Assembly (NCBI RefSeq): GCF_000620505.1
Contig: NZ_JIBC01000004.1
Span: 716,533-780,532 of the forward strand
From: Sulfitobacter sp. 20_GPM-1509m
Lineage (GTDB): Bacteria > Pseudomonadota > Alphaproteobacteria > Rhodobacterales > Rhodobacteraceae
Reading direction: 5' to 3'
Length of the DNA: 64,000 bases
Position 1 is the stretch's first letter. Each line of letters starts with the position of its first letter. The position numbers and the translations under genes are program-made. The notes under the pieces are model-generated. The model did not search any database. It was given only the letters and a program-made list of their open reading frames with translations, and had not been told where the DNA came from. This document shows, piece by piece, positions 17,803 to 26,728 of the stretch.

Positions 17803-19203
17803 ATGGCAATTTATCCGGCAGCGGCAATATTTTTGCTGATCTGGCTGCTGCTGACCCTTCGCAACGCTGACAATGGGCTGTTAATGGCAATTGCCGTTAT
17901 CCCCTTTGGCATGTTCGCCGCAATTGTTGCGGGCGGTCTTTCGATGATCCTGGCGCATTTTCTGGTCGTGCTGACAATCGGTGCGCTTTTGACCCGCGCC
18001 CTCAGCACCCGGCACGCCCACGCTTCGACAAGGCTGCCACCTTCGGCAATCTATCTTTCAATCTTTGCAATCTACTCCCTGTTTTCCGGCCTGATTCTGG
18101 TTCGCCTTTTTCAGGGGCAATTTCTGGTGTTCCCGCTCAGCGTGACATTCCATGGCACTCTTGTAAGCACCTTTTATCCTTCAACGATGATCCCGCTGGC
18201 GCCGAACAGCTCGAATATATCGCAGACATTTTTCATCGTGCTGTCGACCATGTTCTTTATTGCCCTGGTTCTGGTCATACGACGGCGCGGGCTTGAATTT
18301 GTCACGAAGGGGCTGGCGTGGGCGGCGGGGTTGAACGCCCTTCTAGGCCTCATGGATTTGCTGCAGCTCGACCCGATCCTGAGCTTCGTGCGCACCGCGG
18401 ACTATGCGCTGAACAACGAGCATATGTTGGGAGGTCTCTCGCGGGTCATCGGCGGCTACTCCGAAGCAGCGGCCTTTGGCTCGGTGTCTGCCGCCCTTTT
18501 TGCTTATTTTGCAATGACCTATCTGATCACGAACAAGAGCCGCGAGGGGTTGCTGGCACTCGCCAACCTGTGCTGTGCCCTGCTGGCTGTATCAAGCACA
18601 GCCATCCTGGCGATTGCTTTTGCGTTTATGCTGATCCTGATGCACGCGCACATTTACCTCAGACCAGGTATTTCACGCCGTTTCGCACACCACGTGGTGA
18701 TCGCACTGTCAGGCCTGATCATCGTGATCTGCCTTGTACTTATGCTGACCCCGGCCGAGACATTTATCGCGCGCATGCTCGATTCACTATTATTCTCAAA
18801 GGGCAACTCCATGTCGGGGTTGGAGCGTTCGGCGTGGGCGAAAAGCGGTCTGGATGCGTTCATTCAGACCTACGGTCTGGGCGCCGGTGCGGGATCACTG
18901 CGTTCGAACGGCTTTGCGATGGTGCTGTTGGGCAATGTCGGCTTGCCGGGAACGATCGCCTTTGTGATGTACCTGTGGCACGGCATCGGAAAGCCTATTT
19001 CGGCTTGCACGCCTACGCAGGCATCCAGCTTTTACGCTGGTCGCGTGTCAGCGTTGACGCTGCTTGGATCGATGATGGTATCGGCAACCGGACCTGACCC
19101 GACCCTGCTGTTGATGGCCACTGTTTGCGTCAGCGTCATCGCCCGGGAACAGGCCAAGACAGGGCCCTATGTGTCACCGGCGATCAGTATGCGGGCGGCA
19201 TAA
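17803..19203 (+). CDS. Polytopic membrane protein, Wzy/O-antigen-ligase-like EPS polymerase
   Basis: 466 aa, almost entirely hydrophobic, with about ten or more membrane segments. A longer soluble loop near residues 325-375 (LLFSKGNSMSGLERSAWAKSGLDAF) includes a polar region ahead of a Gly-rich stretch, like the large periplasmic loop of Wzy and WaaL proteins. The family is recognised by topology and context rather than by a strict motif. It is predicted to polymerise undecaprenyl-linked repeat units in the inner membrane. The gene is preceded by about 150 bp carrying its own probable promoter and followed by AT-rich spacer before exoY. Confidence 0.75.
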   Translation: MAIYPAAAIFLLIWLLLTLRNADNGLLMAIAVIPFGMFAAIVAGGLSMILAHFLVVLTIGALLTRALSTRHAHASTRLPPSAIYLSIFAIYSLFSGLILVRLFQGQFLVFPLSVTFHGTLVSTFYPSTMIPLAPNSSNISQTFFIVLSTMFFIALVLVIRRRGLEFVTKGLAWAAGLNALLGLMDLLQLDPILSFVRTADYALNNEHMLGGLSRVIGGYSEAAAFGSVSAALFAYFAMTYLITNKSREGLLALANLCCALLAVSSTAILAIAFAFMLILMHAHIYLRPGISRRFAHHVVIALSGLIIVICLVLMLTPAETFIARMLDSLLFSKGNSMSGLERSAWAKSGLDAFIQTYGLGAGAGSLRSNGFAMVLLGNVGLPGTIAFVMYLWHGIGKPISACTPTQASSFYAGRVSALTLLGSMMVSATGPDPTLLLMATVCVSVIAREQAKTGPYVSPAISMRAA

Positions 19204-19389
19204 CGGCCTGATTGTTTCCATGGAATCAACAAAGAAGCACACAGAGGGCAGAATCTTCCCTCTCAGGTAGTAGTTTAACATTTGGTAAATTATTTGCCAC
19301 ATTTCTGACAAATTCGCCTATACTTTTTTGATAGCACGATTCGTAATTTTTTTAATAACTCTCGTTTTTTTCTAAAAAGAGCTTGTGCA

Positions 19390-20118
19390 ATGATTTCCGA
19401 TATTAATCACTCTCCGGGTTCGGCCCGGAGAACCTATAGACCTGTAACTATTGAAAAGCCTGTTTCGGCAACCCCAGCCCAATCGGTCCTGACGGAACCA
19501 TCGAAACTGAACAATCTGGCCAGATCCCTTGTGGACCGGGTGTTCTCCCTTTTGATGCTTTTGTTCTTCCTGCCTTTTTTCGCCACCATCGCGGCGATCA
19601 TTCTTTTCACCGAAAAGGGTCCGGTTTTCTTCGCGCATGAAAGAATCGGAAAGGACGGAAGGACATTCCGCTGCCTGAAATTCAGAACGATGTGCCTGGA
19701 CGCCAAATATCAACTTGAACAACATCTGGCCAACAATCCCGAGGCACGCGCGCAATGGGAAGAAAATCAGAAGCTGGACAATGATCCGCGCATAACTTGC
19801 GTCGGTGAGTTCTTGCGCAAGACCAGCTTGGACGAACTGCCCCAATTCTGGAACGTTCTGAAAGGCGACATGGCTGTGGTTGGCCCGCGACCCATCGTGG
19901 CCGACGAAATGCCCCGTTATGGCAACCACCTTTCGGCCTACCTATCGGTCAAACCCGGCATCACCGGCCTGTGGCAGGTCAGTGGCCGCAGTCTCACGAC
20001 CTACGACGAACGTGTCGCACTGGATGTTGAATACGTGCAAACCCGAAGCTTTTTGAAAGACGCTGTGATCGTCCTCAAAACAGTAAAGGCAGTCGTGACC
20101 CTGGAAGGCGCTGGCTGA
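19390..20118 (+). CDS. exoY: Undecaprenyl-phosphate sugar phosphotransferase, ExoY/WbaP-C type
   Basis: 242 aa, the length of the short ExoY form. It has one hydrophobic segment (about residues 55-77), then the bacterial sugar transferase domain: [28 protein letters not shown] and [13 protein letters not shown]. The enzyme starts EPS repeat-unit synthesis by placing a sugar-1-phosphate (galactose or glucose in known relatives) on undecaprenyl phosphate at the inner membrane. The 186 bp upstream is very AT-rich, suggesting a separate promoter. A small convergent ORF lies just past its stop. Confidence 0.93.
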   Translation: MISDINHSPGSARRTYRPVTIEKPVSATPAQSVLTEPSKLNNLARSLVDRVFSLLMLLFFLPFFATIAAIILFTEKGPVFFAHERIGKDGRTFRCLKFRTMCLDAKYQLEQHLANNPEARAQWEENQKLDNDPRITCVGEFLRKTSLDELPQFWNVLKGDMAVVGPRPIVADEMPRYGNHLSAYLSVKPGITGLWQVSGRSLTTYDERVALDVEYVQTRSFLKDAVIVLKTVKAVVTLEGAG

Positions 20119-20122
20119 CCTT

Positions 20123-20263
20123 TCAGGCGACGAACAGGAAATATGCTGCGACCCAGAACGCGAGACAGCCTGCAATCACAGTAAGCCTTAACACCGGCTT
20201 GGGAACTGACGAAATAAACTGTTTGCACTGCGCTTTCAGGCCGAGATCGTTACCACGGTACAT
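20123..20263 (-). CDS. Possible 46-aa single-span membrane protein
   Basis: A short ORF opposite the exoY 3' end encodes a basic, polar N-terminus (Y2-K22), then one strong hydrophobic segment (about residues 24-46) that runs to the stop. This layout resembles tiny inner-membrane proteins, and small ExoX-type regulators act on ExoY in rhizobia, but I see no sequence match that would justify that name. No clear ribosome site precedes the ATG. It could equally be a chance ORF. It is listed because it fills the only gap between exoY and the next glycosyltransferase. Confidence 0.35.
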   Translation of the reverse strand: MYRGNDLGLKAQCKQFISSVPKPVLRLTVIAGCLAFWVAAYFLFVA

Positions 20264-20378
20264 AGTCAATATCTGTGTCGCCCCAACTTAAGTTTAGCCT
20301 TCGGTATAGCAGGGAACTTTGAATGAAAGAAAGATTTAAAGGCTGTCTTGAAGCCAATTTAACGCAGGATACCCAGAA

Positions 20379-21257
20379 ATGCGCCTGATTGTGGCAATTC
20401 CGACAGCAGGGCGCCGACAGGTCATTGCCCCGACAGTGCGGGATATTGCCCGACAGACCCGCCTGCCGGATCTGGTTCTGATCGTCATCGCCCAGGCAGA
20501 TGACATTGATCCCGGTCAGTTGGGCGACCTGCCGTTCCCCGTCCAGATCGTGACCGGAGAGCGCGGCTCGACCCTGCAACGCAACGCTGCGCTCGATCTT
20601 ATGGCAACAGGCGATATCGCATTGTTCCTGGATGACGATTTTCTGATGGCTCCGGATTATCTGGCCAACATGGAAACCCTTTTTGCAAGCCAGTCAGATG
20701 TCGTGATGGCCACAGGCACCGTGCTGGCCGACGGCATTCACGGGCCGGGTCTGCTGCATGGTGAAGGCTATAAAATCGCCAGCGCACCGGCGCCATCACT
20801 GCCACCGCGGGCCGAAGAGATATACAACTGTTACGGATGCAATATGGCCGTTCGTACAGACATTGCGAATGACCACCGGATACGTTTCGATGCCCGCATG
20901 AAGCTTTACGCCTGGCTGGAAGATGTGGATTTTTCCAGACAGATGGCTGTCCATGGCCGAATCGTCAAATCCACTGCGATGCGCGGCGTACACCTTGGCA
21001 CCAAGGTCGGGCGCAGTAGCGGTCTGCGGGTCGGCTATGTCCAGATCGCCAACCCGCTTTACCTGATCACCAAGGGCACGATGTCATGGCCGCGCGCGCT
21101 CAACATCCTGTGTCGCAACCTCGCAAGCAACCTTGTCAAATCCCTGCGCCCTGAGGCCGAGATTGACCGGCGCGGTCGTTTGCGCGGCAACCTGAGCGCC
21201 ATCGGTGACATGCTGCTGGGGCGTATGGCCCCCGAGCGGGTGTTGAAGTTCAAGTGA
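20379..21257 (+). CDS. Glycosyltransferase family 2
   Basis: 292 aa with a GT-A fold. The protein begins RLIVAIPTAGR, the start of the nucleotide-binding Rossmann half, and has the metal/donor motif FLDDDF (about residues 85-90). An acceptor-side region includes LYAWLEDVDFSRQM, where the ED pair is the probable catalytic base area. It adds a sugar to the EPS repeat unit at the cytoplasmic face; the sugar is unknown. An AGGA ribosome site lies about 10 nt before the ATG. The next gene starts on a GTG that overlaps this stop (GTGA), so the two are coupled. Confidence 0.87.
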   Translation: MRLIVAIPTAGRRQVIAPTVRDIARQTRLPDLVLIVIAQADDIDPGQLGDLPFPVQIVTGERGSTLQRNAALDLMATGDIALFLDDDFLMAPDYLANMETLFASQSDVVMATGTVLADGIHGPGLLHGEGYKIASAPAPSLPPRAEEIYNCYGCNMAVRTDIANDHRIRFDARMKLYAWLEDVDFSRQMAVHGRIVKSTAMRGVHLGTKVGRSSGLRVGYVQIANPLYLITKGTMSWPRALNILCRNLASNLVKSLRPEAEIDRRGRLRGNLSAIGDMLLGRMAPERVLKFK

Positions 21258-22492
21258 CCCGCGTGTTGCCCGATCGGGTCGTCATAATAAGCGATTTTTC
21301 CCACGTCCGGGGTGGCGCGTCCAAGCTTGCCGTGACCGAGGCTGGCCTGCTGGTCGCGCAGGGTGTGCCTGTCACCTTCTTTTGCGGAGATGACGTCGGT
21401 GACCTGCCAGCGGGCGTCGAAGCCGTGGCGTTGAACGGGAAGACGTTGCTTGAAGCCGGCAAGGCCGCCGCCGCAGTCAACGGGCTATGGAATCGCACGG
21501 CGCACAGGATCCTGAGTGACTGGATAGGCGTCAATGACACGCCGCGAACGATCTACCATGTTCATGGCTATCAACAGACGCTTTCGCCGTCGGTTCTGGG
21601 GCCACTGTCGCGGGTTCGGGCACGTGTGGTCATGCATGCGCATGACTATTTCCTCGCCTGCCCCAACGGAGCGTTTTTCGATTTCCAGTCTTCGACAACC
21701 TGCACGAAACAGCCGCTGTCGATGTCGTGCGTGACGCGTCATTGTGACAAGCGAAACTATCCTCAAAAACTATGGCGGGTGTCGCGTCAAAGCATCCAGA
21801 ACAGCGCCCGCGCCCGCCTGCTGCCCGAAGCCACGACCCTGTTGATACACCGCGATATGGAACGCTACCTGTTTCCCCGCGATACAAAGGGACGCATCCG
21901 CGTCATCCCCAACCCCGCGACACCCCTGCTGCCATCACCGATCCACGCCGAAGACAATCACGACCTGGTATATGTTGGCGATATCCATGCCTACAAAGGC
22001 GTCGAATTGCTTGCCCGTGCGGGACGTCATGCAAAGCTGAGCATACGGTTTCTTGGCGCTGGCCAGGACCTTGAAGCGCTGCGCGCGGCCTACCCTGAAC
22101 ACCGTTTCGACGGCTGGCAGACCCGTGAGGGGCTTGCCGCAGCCATGGCAGATGCCCGCCTGTTGGTATCGCCCACCTTGGGCCCCGAACCCTTTGGCCT
22201 TGCGCCAGCCGAGGCACTGTTGTCGGGCATTCCGGTGCTTTTGTCCGACAGCATGTTACTGGCCAAATCAATTCAACAGGCGGAAATGGGCATGAGTTTC
22301 ACTGCCGGTCATTTTGACGGGCTGGTCGATATGCTGGAATGGCTTGCGCACGATGACCAACTGATACGGACATTGTCTCGCAATGCGGCCGACCAAGGTC
22401 ACACGCTTTCTCTCAGCCATACGGAATGGGGCACCGCGTTGCTGGCGGTGTTCAGGGAACTGTTGGTCGACCAGCCAGAGGCTGTCTTCTGA
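21254..22492 (+). CDS. Glycosyltransferase family 4
   Basis: 412 aa, GTG start coupled to the GT2 gene. The N-terminal domain (RVVIISDFSHVRGGASKLAV) has the GG acceptor-site turn of GT4 enzymes. A Cys-rich insert around residues 135-160 (ACPNGAFF, CTKQPLSMSC, RHCDKR) could form a small metal or disulfide site and is uncommon in GT4. The C-terminal domain holds LVYVGDIHAYKGVELL and GPEPFGLAPAEALLSGIPVL (donor-binding glutamate region). It is predicted to complete the EPS repeat unit. It is the last gene of the EPS block. Confidence 0.87.
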   Translation: MTRVLPDRVVIISDFSHVRGGASKLAVTEAGLLVAQGVPVTFFCGDDVGDLPAGVEAVALNGKTLLEAGKAAAAVNGLWNRTAHRILSDWIGVNDTPRTIYHVHGYQQTLSPSVLGPLSRVRARVVMHAHDYFLACPNGAFFDFQSSTTCTKQPLSMSCVTRHCDKRNYPQKLWRVSRQSIQNSARARLLPEATTLLIHRDMERYLFPRDTKGRIRVIPNPATPLLPSPIHAEDNHDLVYVGDIHAYKGVELLARAGRHAKLSIRFLGAGQDLEALRAAYPEHRFDGWQTREGLAAAMADARLLVSPTLGPEPFGLAPAEALLSGIPVLLSDSMLLAKSIQQAEMGMSFTAGHFDGLVDMLEWLAHDDQLIRTLSRNAADQGHTLSLSHTEWGTALLAVFRELLVDQPEAVF

Positions 22493-22802
22493 AACCGGAC
22501 ACCGGCGTGAGCTGCGATCTGCTGTCCGGTCACGCCGATCAGCGTCAAAGTTGTACGACATCTACAGATTTCTGTACGGAAATCACCGCTCCCGATCTCA
22601 GCCGGGCAAGCAGCGCCGAGCCACTTACAGCGCAGCCTGTTCGACAGGTGAACAGGAATGAGTTTGCAAAAGCGCGGACCGGCGAGCGAGGTTAGATATT
22701 CGGGCAACTGTGTAGCGGTTACCTGCGTGGGCCGCCTTGGTCAGGTTGGCAAAGCGAAGCATCCGATCGGGGCCGATACACCAGCTTGAGAGGAGCACAC
22801 CC
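22493..22802. other. 310-bp boundary between EPS block and catabolic island
   Basis: No gene. Directly after the glycosyltransferase stop there is an 8-bp inverted repeat (ACCGGACA 22494-22501, TGTCCGGT 22523-22530) that could form a transcript-end stem-loop, though no T-run follows. Further on lies the 17-bp operator-like repeat at 22638-22654. The last 40 bp carry the GAGGAG ribosome site of the dioxygenase gene. Confidence 0.5.
22638..22654. promoter_or_regulatory. IclR-type operator candidate, site A
   Basis: TGTTCG ACAGG TGAACA, extended by one matching base pair on each side (C/G) with a further C/G beyond. It lies 148 bp upstream of the dioxygenase gene and shares the TGTyCr-N5-yGrACA pattern with four other intergenic sites in this island. 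Confidence 0.6.
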
Positions 22803-23783
22803 ATGTCAATCACATCGCTCGGCTATATCGGAATCAACTCAAAAAAACTGAACGATTGGGACGATTTCGCCACCAGTTTGCTGGGAATGCAGAAGGTCGA
22901 CACAGGTGGAAACTCCGGACTGTTCCGCATGGATGACCGAAAGCAACGGCTGATTGTCACAGGCGAGGGCGAAGAGGACCTGGCCTTTATGGGATGGGAA
23001 GTGGACACGCCCGACGATCTCGATGCCTTGGCGTCGCGATTGGAGAACCACGGCGTCAATGTCACCTGGCATGGCGCGTCTCTCGCCGATCAGCGCCATG
23101 TCGCCCGGCTGATCTCTTTCTGTGATCCGGACGGCAACCGGCTCGAAGCCTTCAGCGGACCTGAAATCGCCAGCGACCCGTTCCTGTCCGGGCGACCGAT
23201 TTCCGGCTTCAAGACAGGTTCACTGGGTATGGGCCACGCAGTCCTGCATGTTGAAAACGTTCAAGGCATCCTGCATTTCTACCGGGACATTCTGGGCTTT
23301 AAGGTCACCGACTATGGGCTGACACCCTACCCTCTCTATTTCTTCCACGTGAACGGGCGGCACCACAGCTTTGCCATGGTGGGATCGGGCCGCAAGGGCA
23401 TCCATCACTTCATGGTCGAACTGCTGTCCCTGGACGATGTCGGACAGGGGTATGACATCGCGCAGGAGCGGGACGAAGGGGTCGCCTATTCACTGGGGCG
23501 GCACTCGAACGATCACATGATGAGCTTTTACACCAATACCCCTTCGAAGTTTTTCGTTGAATACGGATGGGGCGCGCAGATCGTCGATCCGGACACCTGG
23601 CAACCGTTCGAGACAACCGAAGGCCCGTCAACCTGGGGGCATGAACGCCTGTATCTTCCAGAGGATGACGCGGTGCGCAAAAGGATGCGGGAAATGCGCC
23701 ACGAGACTGCCCGCACCGGGTTCCGCGCACCCGATCCCCAACCGAATTGCGCCTGGCTGGATCGCGTCATTCACAGCGAATGA
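22803..23783 (+). CDS. Extradiol-type ring-cleavage dioxygenase, VOC family
   Basis: 326 aa, two tandem VOC modules as in BphC-type type I extradiol dioxygenases. Iron ligand candidates in the C-terminal module are H145 (GHAVLH), H202 (HHFMVE) and E253 (FFVEYGWG), the usual 2-His-1-Glu set. The expected reaction is O2-dependent meta cleavage of a catechol-like ring; a hydroquinone or gentisate-like substrate cannot be excluded. The start at 22803 has GAGGAG at good spacing; an in-frame start at 22737 would lack one. It is first in a plus-strand unit with a quinone oxidoreductase and a GST, downstream of operator-like site A. Confidence 0.88.
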   Translation: MSITSLGYIGINSKKLNDWDDFATSLLGMQKVDTGGNSGLFRMDDRKQRLIVTGEGEEDLAFMGWEVDTPDDLDALASRLENHGVNVTWHGASLADQRHVARLISFCDPDGNRLEAFSGPEIASDPFLSGRPISGFKTGSLGMGHAVLHVENVQGILHFYRDILGFKVTDYGLTPYPLYFFHVNGRHHSFAMVGSGRKGIHHFMVELLSLDDVGQGYDIAQERDEGVAYSLGRHSNDHMMSFYTNTPSKFFVEYGWGAQIVDPDTWQPFETTEGPSTWGHERLYLPEDDAVRKRMREMRHETARTGFRAPDPQPNCAWLDRVIHSE

Positions 23784-23895
23784 TCGCGGCGCGCCGAGCA
23801 GGCACATTTGGTGACCTGCGCGACGCCCTCGCGCGCGCCGTTTCACGGTCCGATGCGACCGTCTTTGCATGATCAAAACGAGGACCTCCAAGGCG

Positions 23896-24891
23896 ATGCC
23901 CATACCTGAAACCCAAACCGCGATTGTCATTACCAAGGCTGGAGGACCCGACGCCTTGGAACCGGAAACGGTCGAGGTTCCACAGCCGGGTTGCGGCCAG
24001 ATGCTGATCCGGGTGAGCGCCGCGGGCATCAACCGGCATGACGTCCACCAACGGGCGGGCGGTCGGCACAGCGACGGCACCGCGGTGCCGGGGCTTGAGG
24101 TCTGCGGTATAATCGTCTCGGTCGGAGCCGGTGTCGATCAGGGTCGGATCGGAGAGCGTGTCATGGCACTGGTTCAGGGAGGCGGCTATGGTCAGTATGT
24201 GGTGGCCAACCAGCAACTGGTCCTGCCCGCGCCCGACACGCTCTCGGATATCGAAGCGGCAGGTTTTCCCGAGGCCGCGTTCACGACATGGTGGAATTTC
24301 TTCCACCTCATGACATGCAGGAAAGACAGCTTTGCCCTGATCCACGGCGGGACCAGCGGCGTCGGCCACATCGCGCTTCAGGCGATGTCGGCCCTTGCCT
24401 ATCGCGTCATCGCAACCGCTGGGACCGAAACCAAGGTCGCCGCGGCAAAGGCCTTTGGGGCTCATGACGCATTTTCGTACCGCGACGAAGACCTGGCCGC
24501 AAAGGTTATGGAGGCGACCGGGGGACAGGGGATTTCATCCCTGCTCGACGTCTCCGCCGGGTCGCATCTGAAACAGGATATCCAGATGATGGCCCCCGAC
24601 GGCCAGATTGCGCACCTGTCCGGTGGGGGCGGCGCAGATCTGGCGATCCCGCTGCGTGATATCATGGCCAAACGGCTCTGTATTACCGGGTCGCTGCTGC
24701 GTCCGCTTCCGCTCGACCGCAAGGCCGCGGTCGCCGAGGACCTTCGGCGGGATGTCCTGCCCTTGCTGGGCAGCAAGGTGCGACCGACGATAGCTGCCAC
24801 GTTCGATCTGCGGGACGCAGCCAAGGCGCATGTCGCGATGGAAGAGAACGCACATATCGGGAAAATCATGCTCAAGGTCGAACACGACTGA
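23896..24891 (+). CDS. NAD(P)H:quinone oxidoreductase-like MDR protein
   Basis: 331 aa, medium-chain reductase fold. The N-terminal GroES-like part starts AIVITKAGGPDALEPETVEV and keeps INRHDVHQR. The nucleotide site reads IHGGTSGVGHIALQ (a GGxSGVG variant of the usual AAAGGVG), which fits NADPH-preferring quinone/enone reductases of the PIG3 type. The Cys/His ligands of zinc alcohol dehydrogenases are absent. The likely role is reduction of a quinone or enone intermediate of the ring-cleavage path. The start is uncertain between 23869 and 23896; neither has an ideal ribosome site. Confidence 0.83.
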   Translation: MPIPETQTAIVITKAGGPDALEPETVEVPQPGCGQMLIRVSAAGINRHDVHQRAGGRHSDGTAVPGLEVCGIIVSVGAGVDQGRIGERVMALVQGGGYGQYVVANQQLVLPAPDTLSDIEAAGFPEAAFTTWWNFFHLMTCRKDSFALIHGGTSGVGHIALQAMSALAYRVIATAGTETKVAAAKAFGAHDAFSYRDEDLAAKVMEATGGQGISSLLDVSAGSHLKQDIQMMAPDGQIAHLSGGGGADLAIPLRDIMAKRLCITGSLLRPLPLDRKAAVAEDLRRDVLPLLGSKVRPTIAATFDLRDAAKAHVAMEENAHIGKIMLKVEHD

Positions 24892-24912
24892 CGCGAACAA
24901 GGGAGCCACCCC

Positions 24913-25533
24913 ATGAAATTCTATTATTCCCCCGGAGCGTGCTCGCTCGGCATTCACTTTCTGCTTGAGGAAATCGGCATCGCCTATGAAGGCGTCGCCA
25001 TCCACATCCAGAACGGCGACCAGCTCAAGGACGCCTACGTTCAGATAAATCCAAAATCCAAGGTCCCTGCGATCCTGCGCGACGACGGCTCTTTGCTGAC
25101 CGAGTTCGGAGTCATCGCCCACTGGTTGACCCAGACCCACGCCAGGGAGCAATTCGAACCGGACAGCTTTGAACAGGAACTGCGCATCAAGGAGACCCTC
25201 GATTACATCGTGGCCACGATGCACATGCAGGGCTTCACGCGGATTCTGCGGCCACAGAAGTTCACGCCGAACGATGGCGACCTTGTTTGGGTGCAGAACT
25301 ATGGCAAGGACATCGTGATGAAAGCGGCGGGTTTCCTGTCGACGCAGCTTGGCGACAATACCTTTATCATGGGCGAACGCATGACCATCGCGGATGCCGC
25401 ATTGTTCTATACGATGTTCTGGGGCGTCGCGCGGTTGAAGCTGGACTTGCCCGCGAACCTGATCCGGTATTTCGAACGTATGTCCGCGCGACCGGCGGCG
25501 CAAAAGGCCATGCAGTTGGAAGGCCTCATCTGA
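24913..25533 (+). CDS. Glutathione S-transferase, beta-class-like
   Basis: 206 aa. The N-terminal thioredoxin-like domain begins KFYYSPGACSLG, with C10 where beta-class bacterial GSTs have their mixed-disulfide cysteine. KVPAIL carries the cis-proline and glutathione-binding strand, and the C-terminal part is helical with the GERMTIADAALF N-capping motif. In aromatic gene clusters such GSTs act as cis-trans isomerases or dehalogenases, or protect against electrophiles, and which applies here is not visible. It follows the reductase by 21 bp with AGGGAG upstream. Confidence 0.87.
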   Translation: MKFYYSPGACSLGIHFLLEEIGIAYEGVAIHIQNGDQLKDAYVQINPKSKVPAILRDDGSLLTEFGVIAHWLTQTHAREQFEPDSFEQELRIKETLDYIVATMHMQGFTRILRPQKFTPNDGDLVWVQNYGKDIVMKAAGFLSTQLGDNTFIMGERMTIADAALFYTMFWGVARLKLDLPANLIRYFERMSARPAAQKAMQLEGLI

Positions 25534-25545
25534 GGAGCCTTTCCC

Positions 25546-25725
25546 ATGCGGCTATTGCCGGGATCTGGCACTTGGACCTCCCCGCGCCTTGTGGAGGAGA
25601 ACCGCGGTCTTGCCGAAAGCAAGTTACATGCGGAGAGTAACGAACCCCAGATCTTGGCGATCCTGCGCCAAGCAGACGGCAGTACATCACTGGCAGCGTG
25701 TTATCATGCGCAAGCTATGCGCTGA
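25546..25725 (+). pseudogene. Short chimeric ORF with IS3-type transposase OrfA remnant
   Basis: A 59-aa ORF starts 13 bp after the GST stop with a GAGGAG site 7-8 nt before the ATG, so it is probably translated or once was. The second half (QILAILRQADGSTSLAACYHAQAMR) resembles the first helix-turn-helix of IS3-family OrfA proteins (EQIIAILREAEAG...LCRKHGMS). The first half matches nothing I know. I read it as an operon gene broken by a since-decayed insertion. Alternatively it is a chance ORF. Confidence 0.35.
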
Positions 25726-25861
25726 TCTGGCGCCTATCGCACGGCATTGCCCAAAGAACGCGCGGTGTCCTTTGATAAAAAGCAACCGCACAGGACCGGA
25801 CATCGAGATCGCCTTGTCTGTGCACGCGGAGCGCTTCGGACGAGGTGCAGGGCAAACCGGA
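25726..25861. other. Convergent spacer, no recognisable gene
   Basis: Between the chimeric ORF and the convergent BKACE gene I see no intact gene, terminator or repeat. With the ORF above, the stretch without a normal gene is 25534-25861. Confidence 0.5.
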
Positions 25862-26728
25862 TCAAAGAGCCAGCAATTTCCGCGCCTCGGACGCAGACAT
25901 GGGGGGATGGCCCAAATCCTCCATCATGCGCCGTGCTTTTGCGACCATTGCTGCATTCGACGGCGCAAGCGTATCTGCGTCCAGCTTTGTCGCGTCCTCC
26001 AATCCGATGCGCACGTGGCCACCCGCCAGCAGCGACTGGGCCACCATCGGAAAAGCGAAGCGACCGGTGCCAAAGGCCGTCCAATGCGCACCGGGCGGCA
26101 GCAGGCCGCGGGCATAGAGAACGGTTTCGGGCGACGGCGCAAAGCCGAATTGCACGCCCATGACGATGGAACAAAGCGGCGCGGCGGGAAGATGGCCTTC
26201 CTTTTGCAGGGCTTTGAGAAGGGCGATATCACCGGAATCGAACAGCTCGATCTCGGGCTTTACGCCCGCTGACATGATCAATTCACCCATCCGCCGGATG
26301 GAGGCGGGCGCGTTGATGACGACCTCACCGCCGAACACCATCGTATTCAGGTCGAGCGTCGCGATGTCCGGTTTGATCTCCTGGATATGCCGCACGCGTG
26401 CGTCGGGAGGCAGAAGGTTGGTCTTTGGCCCGGGTTTTACCGGATCGCCGTCCGTCGGATCGAACCGTCCGCCGTTGCCGGTCGTCAGATTTATGATCAG
26501 GTCCGCGTTGACGTCACGGATGCGCGAGACGACCTCGGCGTAATGCGCGACCTCCATCGAGGGAAGTTCCGTCTTTGGGTCGCGGACATGCACATGGACA
26601 ATCGCCGCACCCTCTTCGGCAGCGGCAAGGCAGTCATCTGCAATCTCGGCCGGGGTAATCGGCAGGTTGGGGTTCATGGCGCGGCTGGTAAAGTTGCCCA
26701 GCACGGCACAGGTGAGCATCCGTTTCAT
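25862..26728 (-). CDS. Beta-keto acid cleavage enzyme (BKACE, DUF849)
   Basis: 288 aa. The zinc-dependent BKACE family condenses a beta-keto acid with acetyl-CoA to give acetoacetate and a new acyl-CoA. The family core is visible: PITPAEIADDCLAAAEEGAAIVH followed by HVHVRDP (metal-binding histidines), LTTGNGG, and ELFDSGD (metal-binding Glu region). The start ATG overlaps the ferredoxin reductase stop (TGATG), so it is coupled; a TTG one codon upstream is less likely. In this operon it could process a beta-keto acid formed after ring cleavage, which is inference. Confidence 0.88.
   Translation of the reverse strand: MKRMLTCAVLGNFTSRAMNPNLPITPAEIADDCLAAAEEGAAIVHVHVRDPKTELPSMEVAHYAEVVSRIRDVNADLIINLTTGNGGRFDPTDGDPVKPGPKTNLLPPDARVRHIQEIKPDIATLDLNTMVFGGEVVINAPASIRRMGELIMSAGVKPEIELFDSGDIALLKALQKEGHLPAAPLCSIVMGVQFGFAPSPETVLYARGLLPPGAHWTAFGTGRFAFPMVAQSLLAGGHVRIGLEDATKLDADTLAPSNAAMVAKARRMMEDLGHPPMSASEARKLLAL

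Noticed and set aside
22494..22530. ACCGGACA ... TGTCCGGT inverted repeat as a sixth IclR operator
   Set aside because: The half-sites are in the opposite order with a 21-bp spacer, unlike the other five. It is more likely a transcript-end stem-loop.
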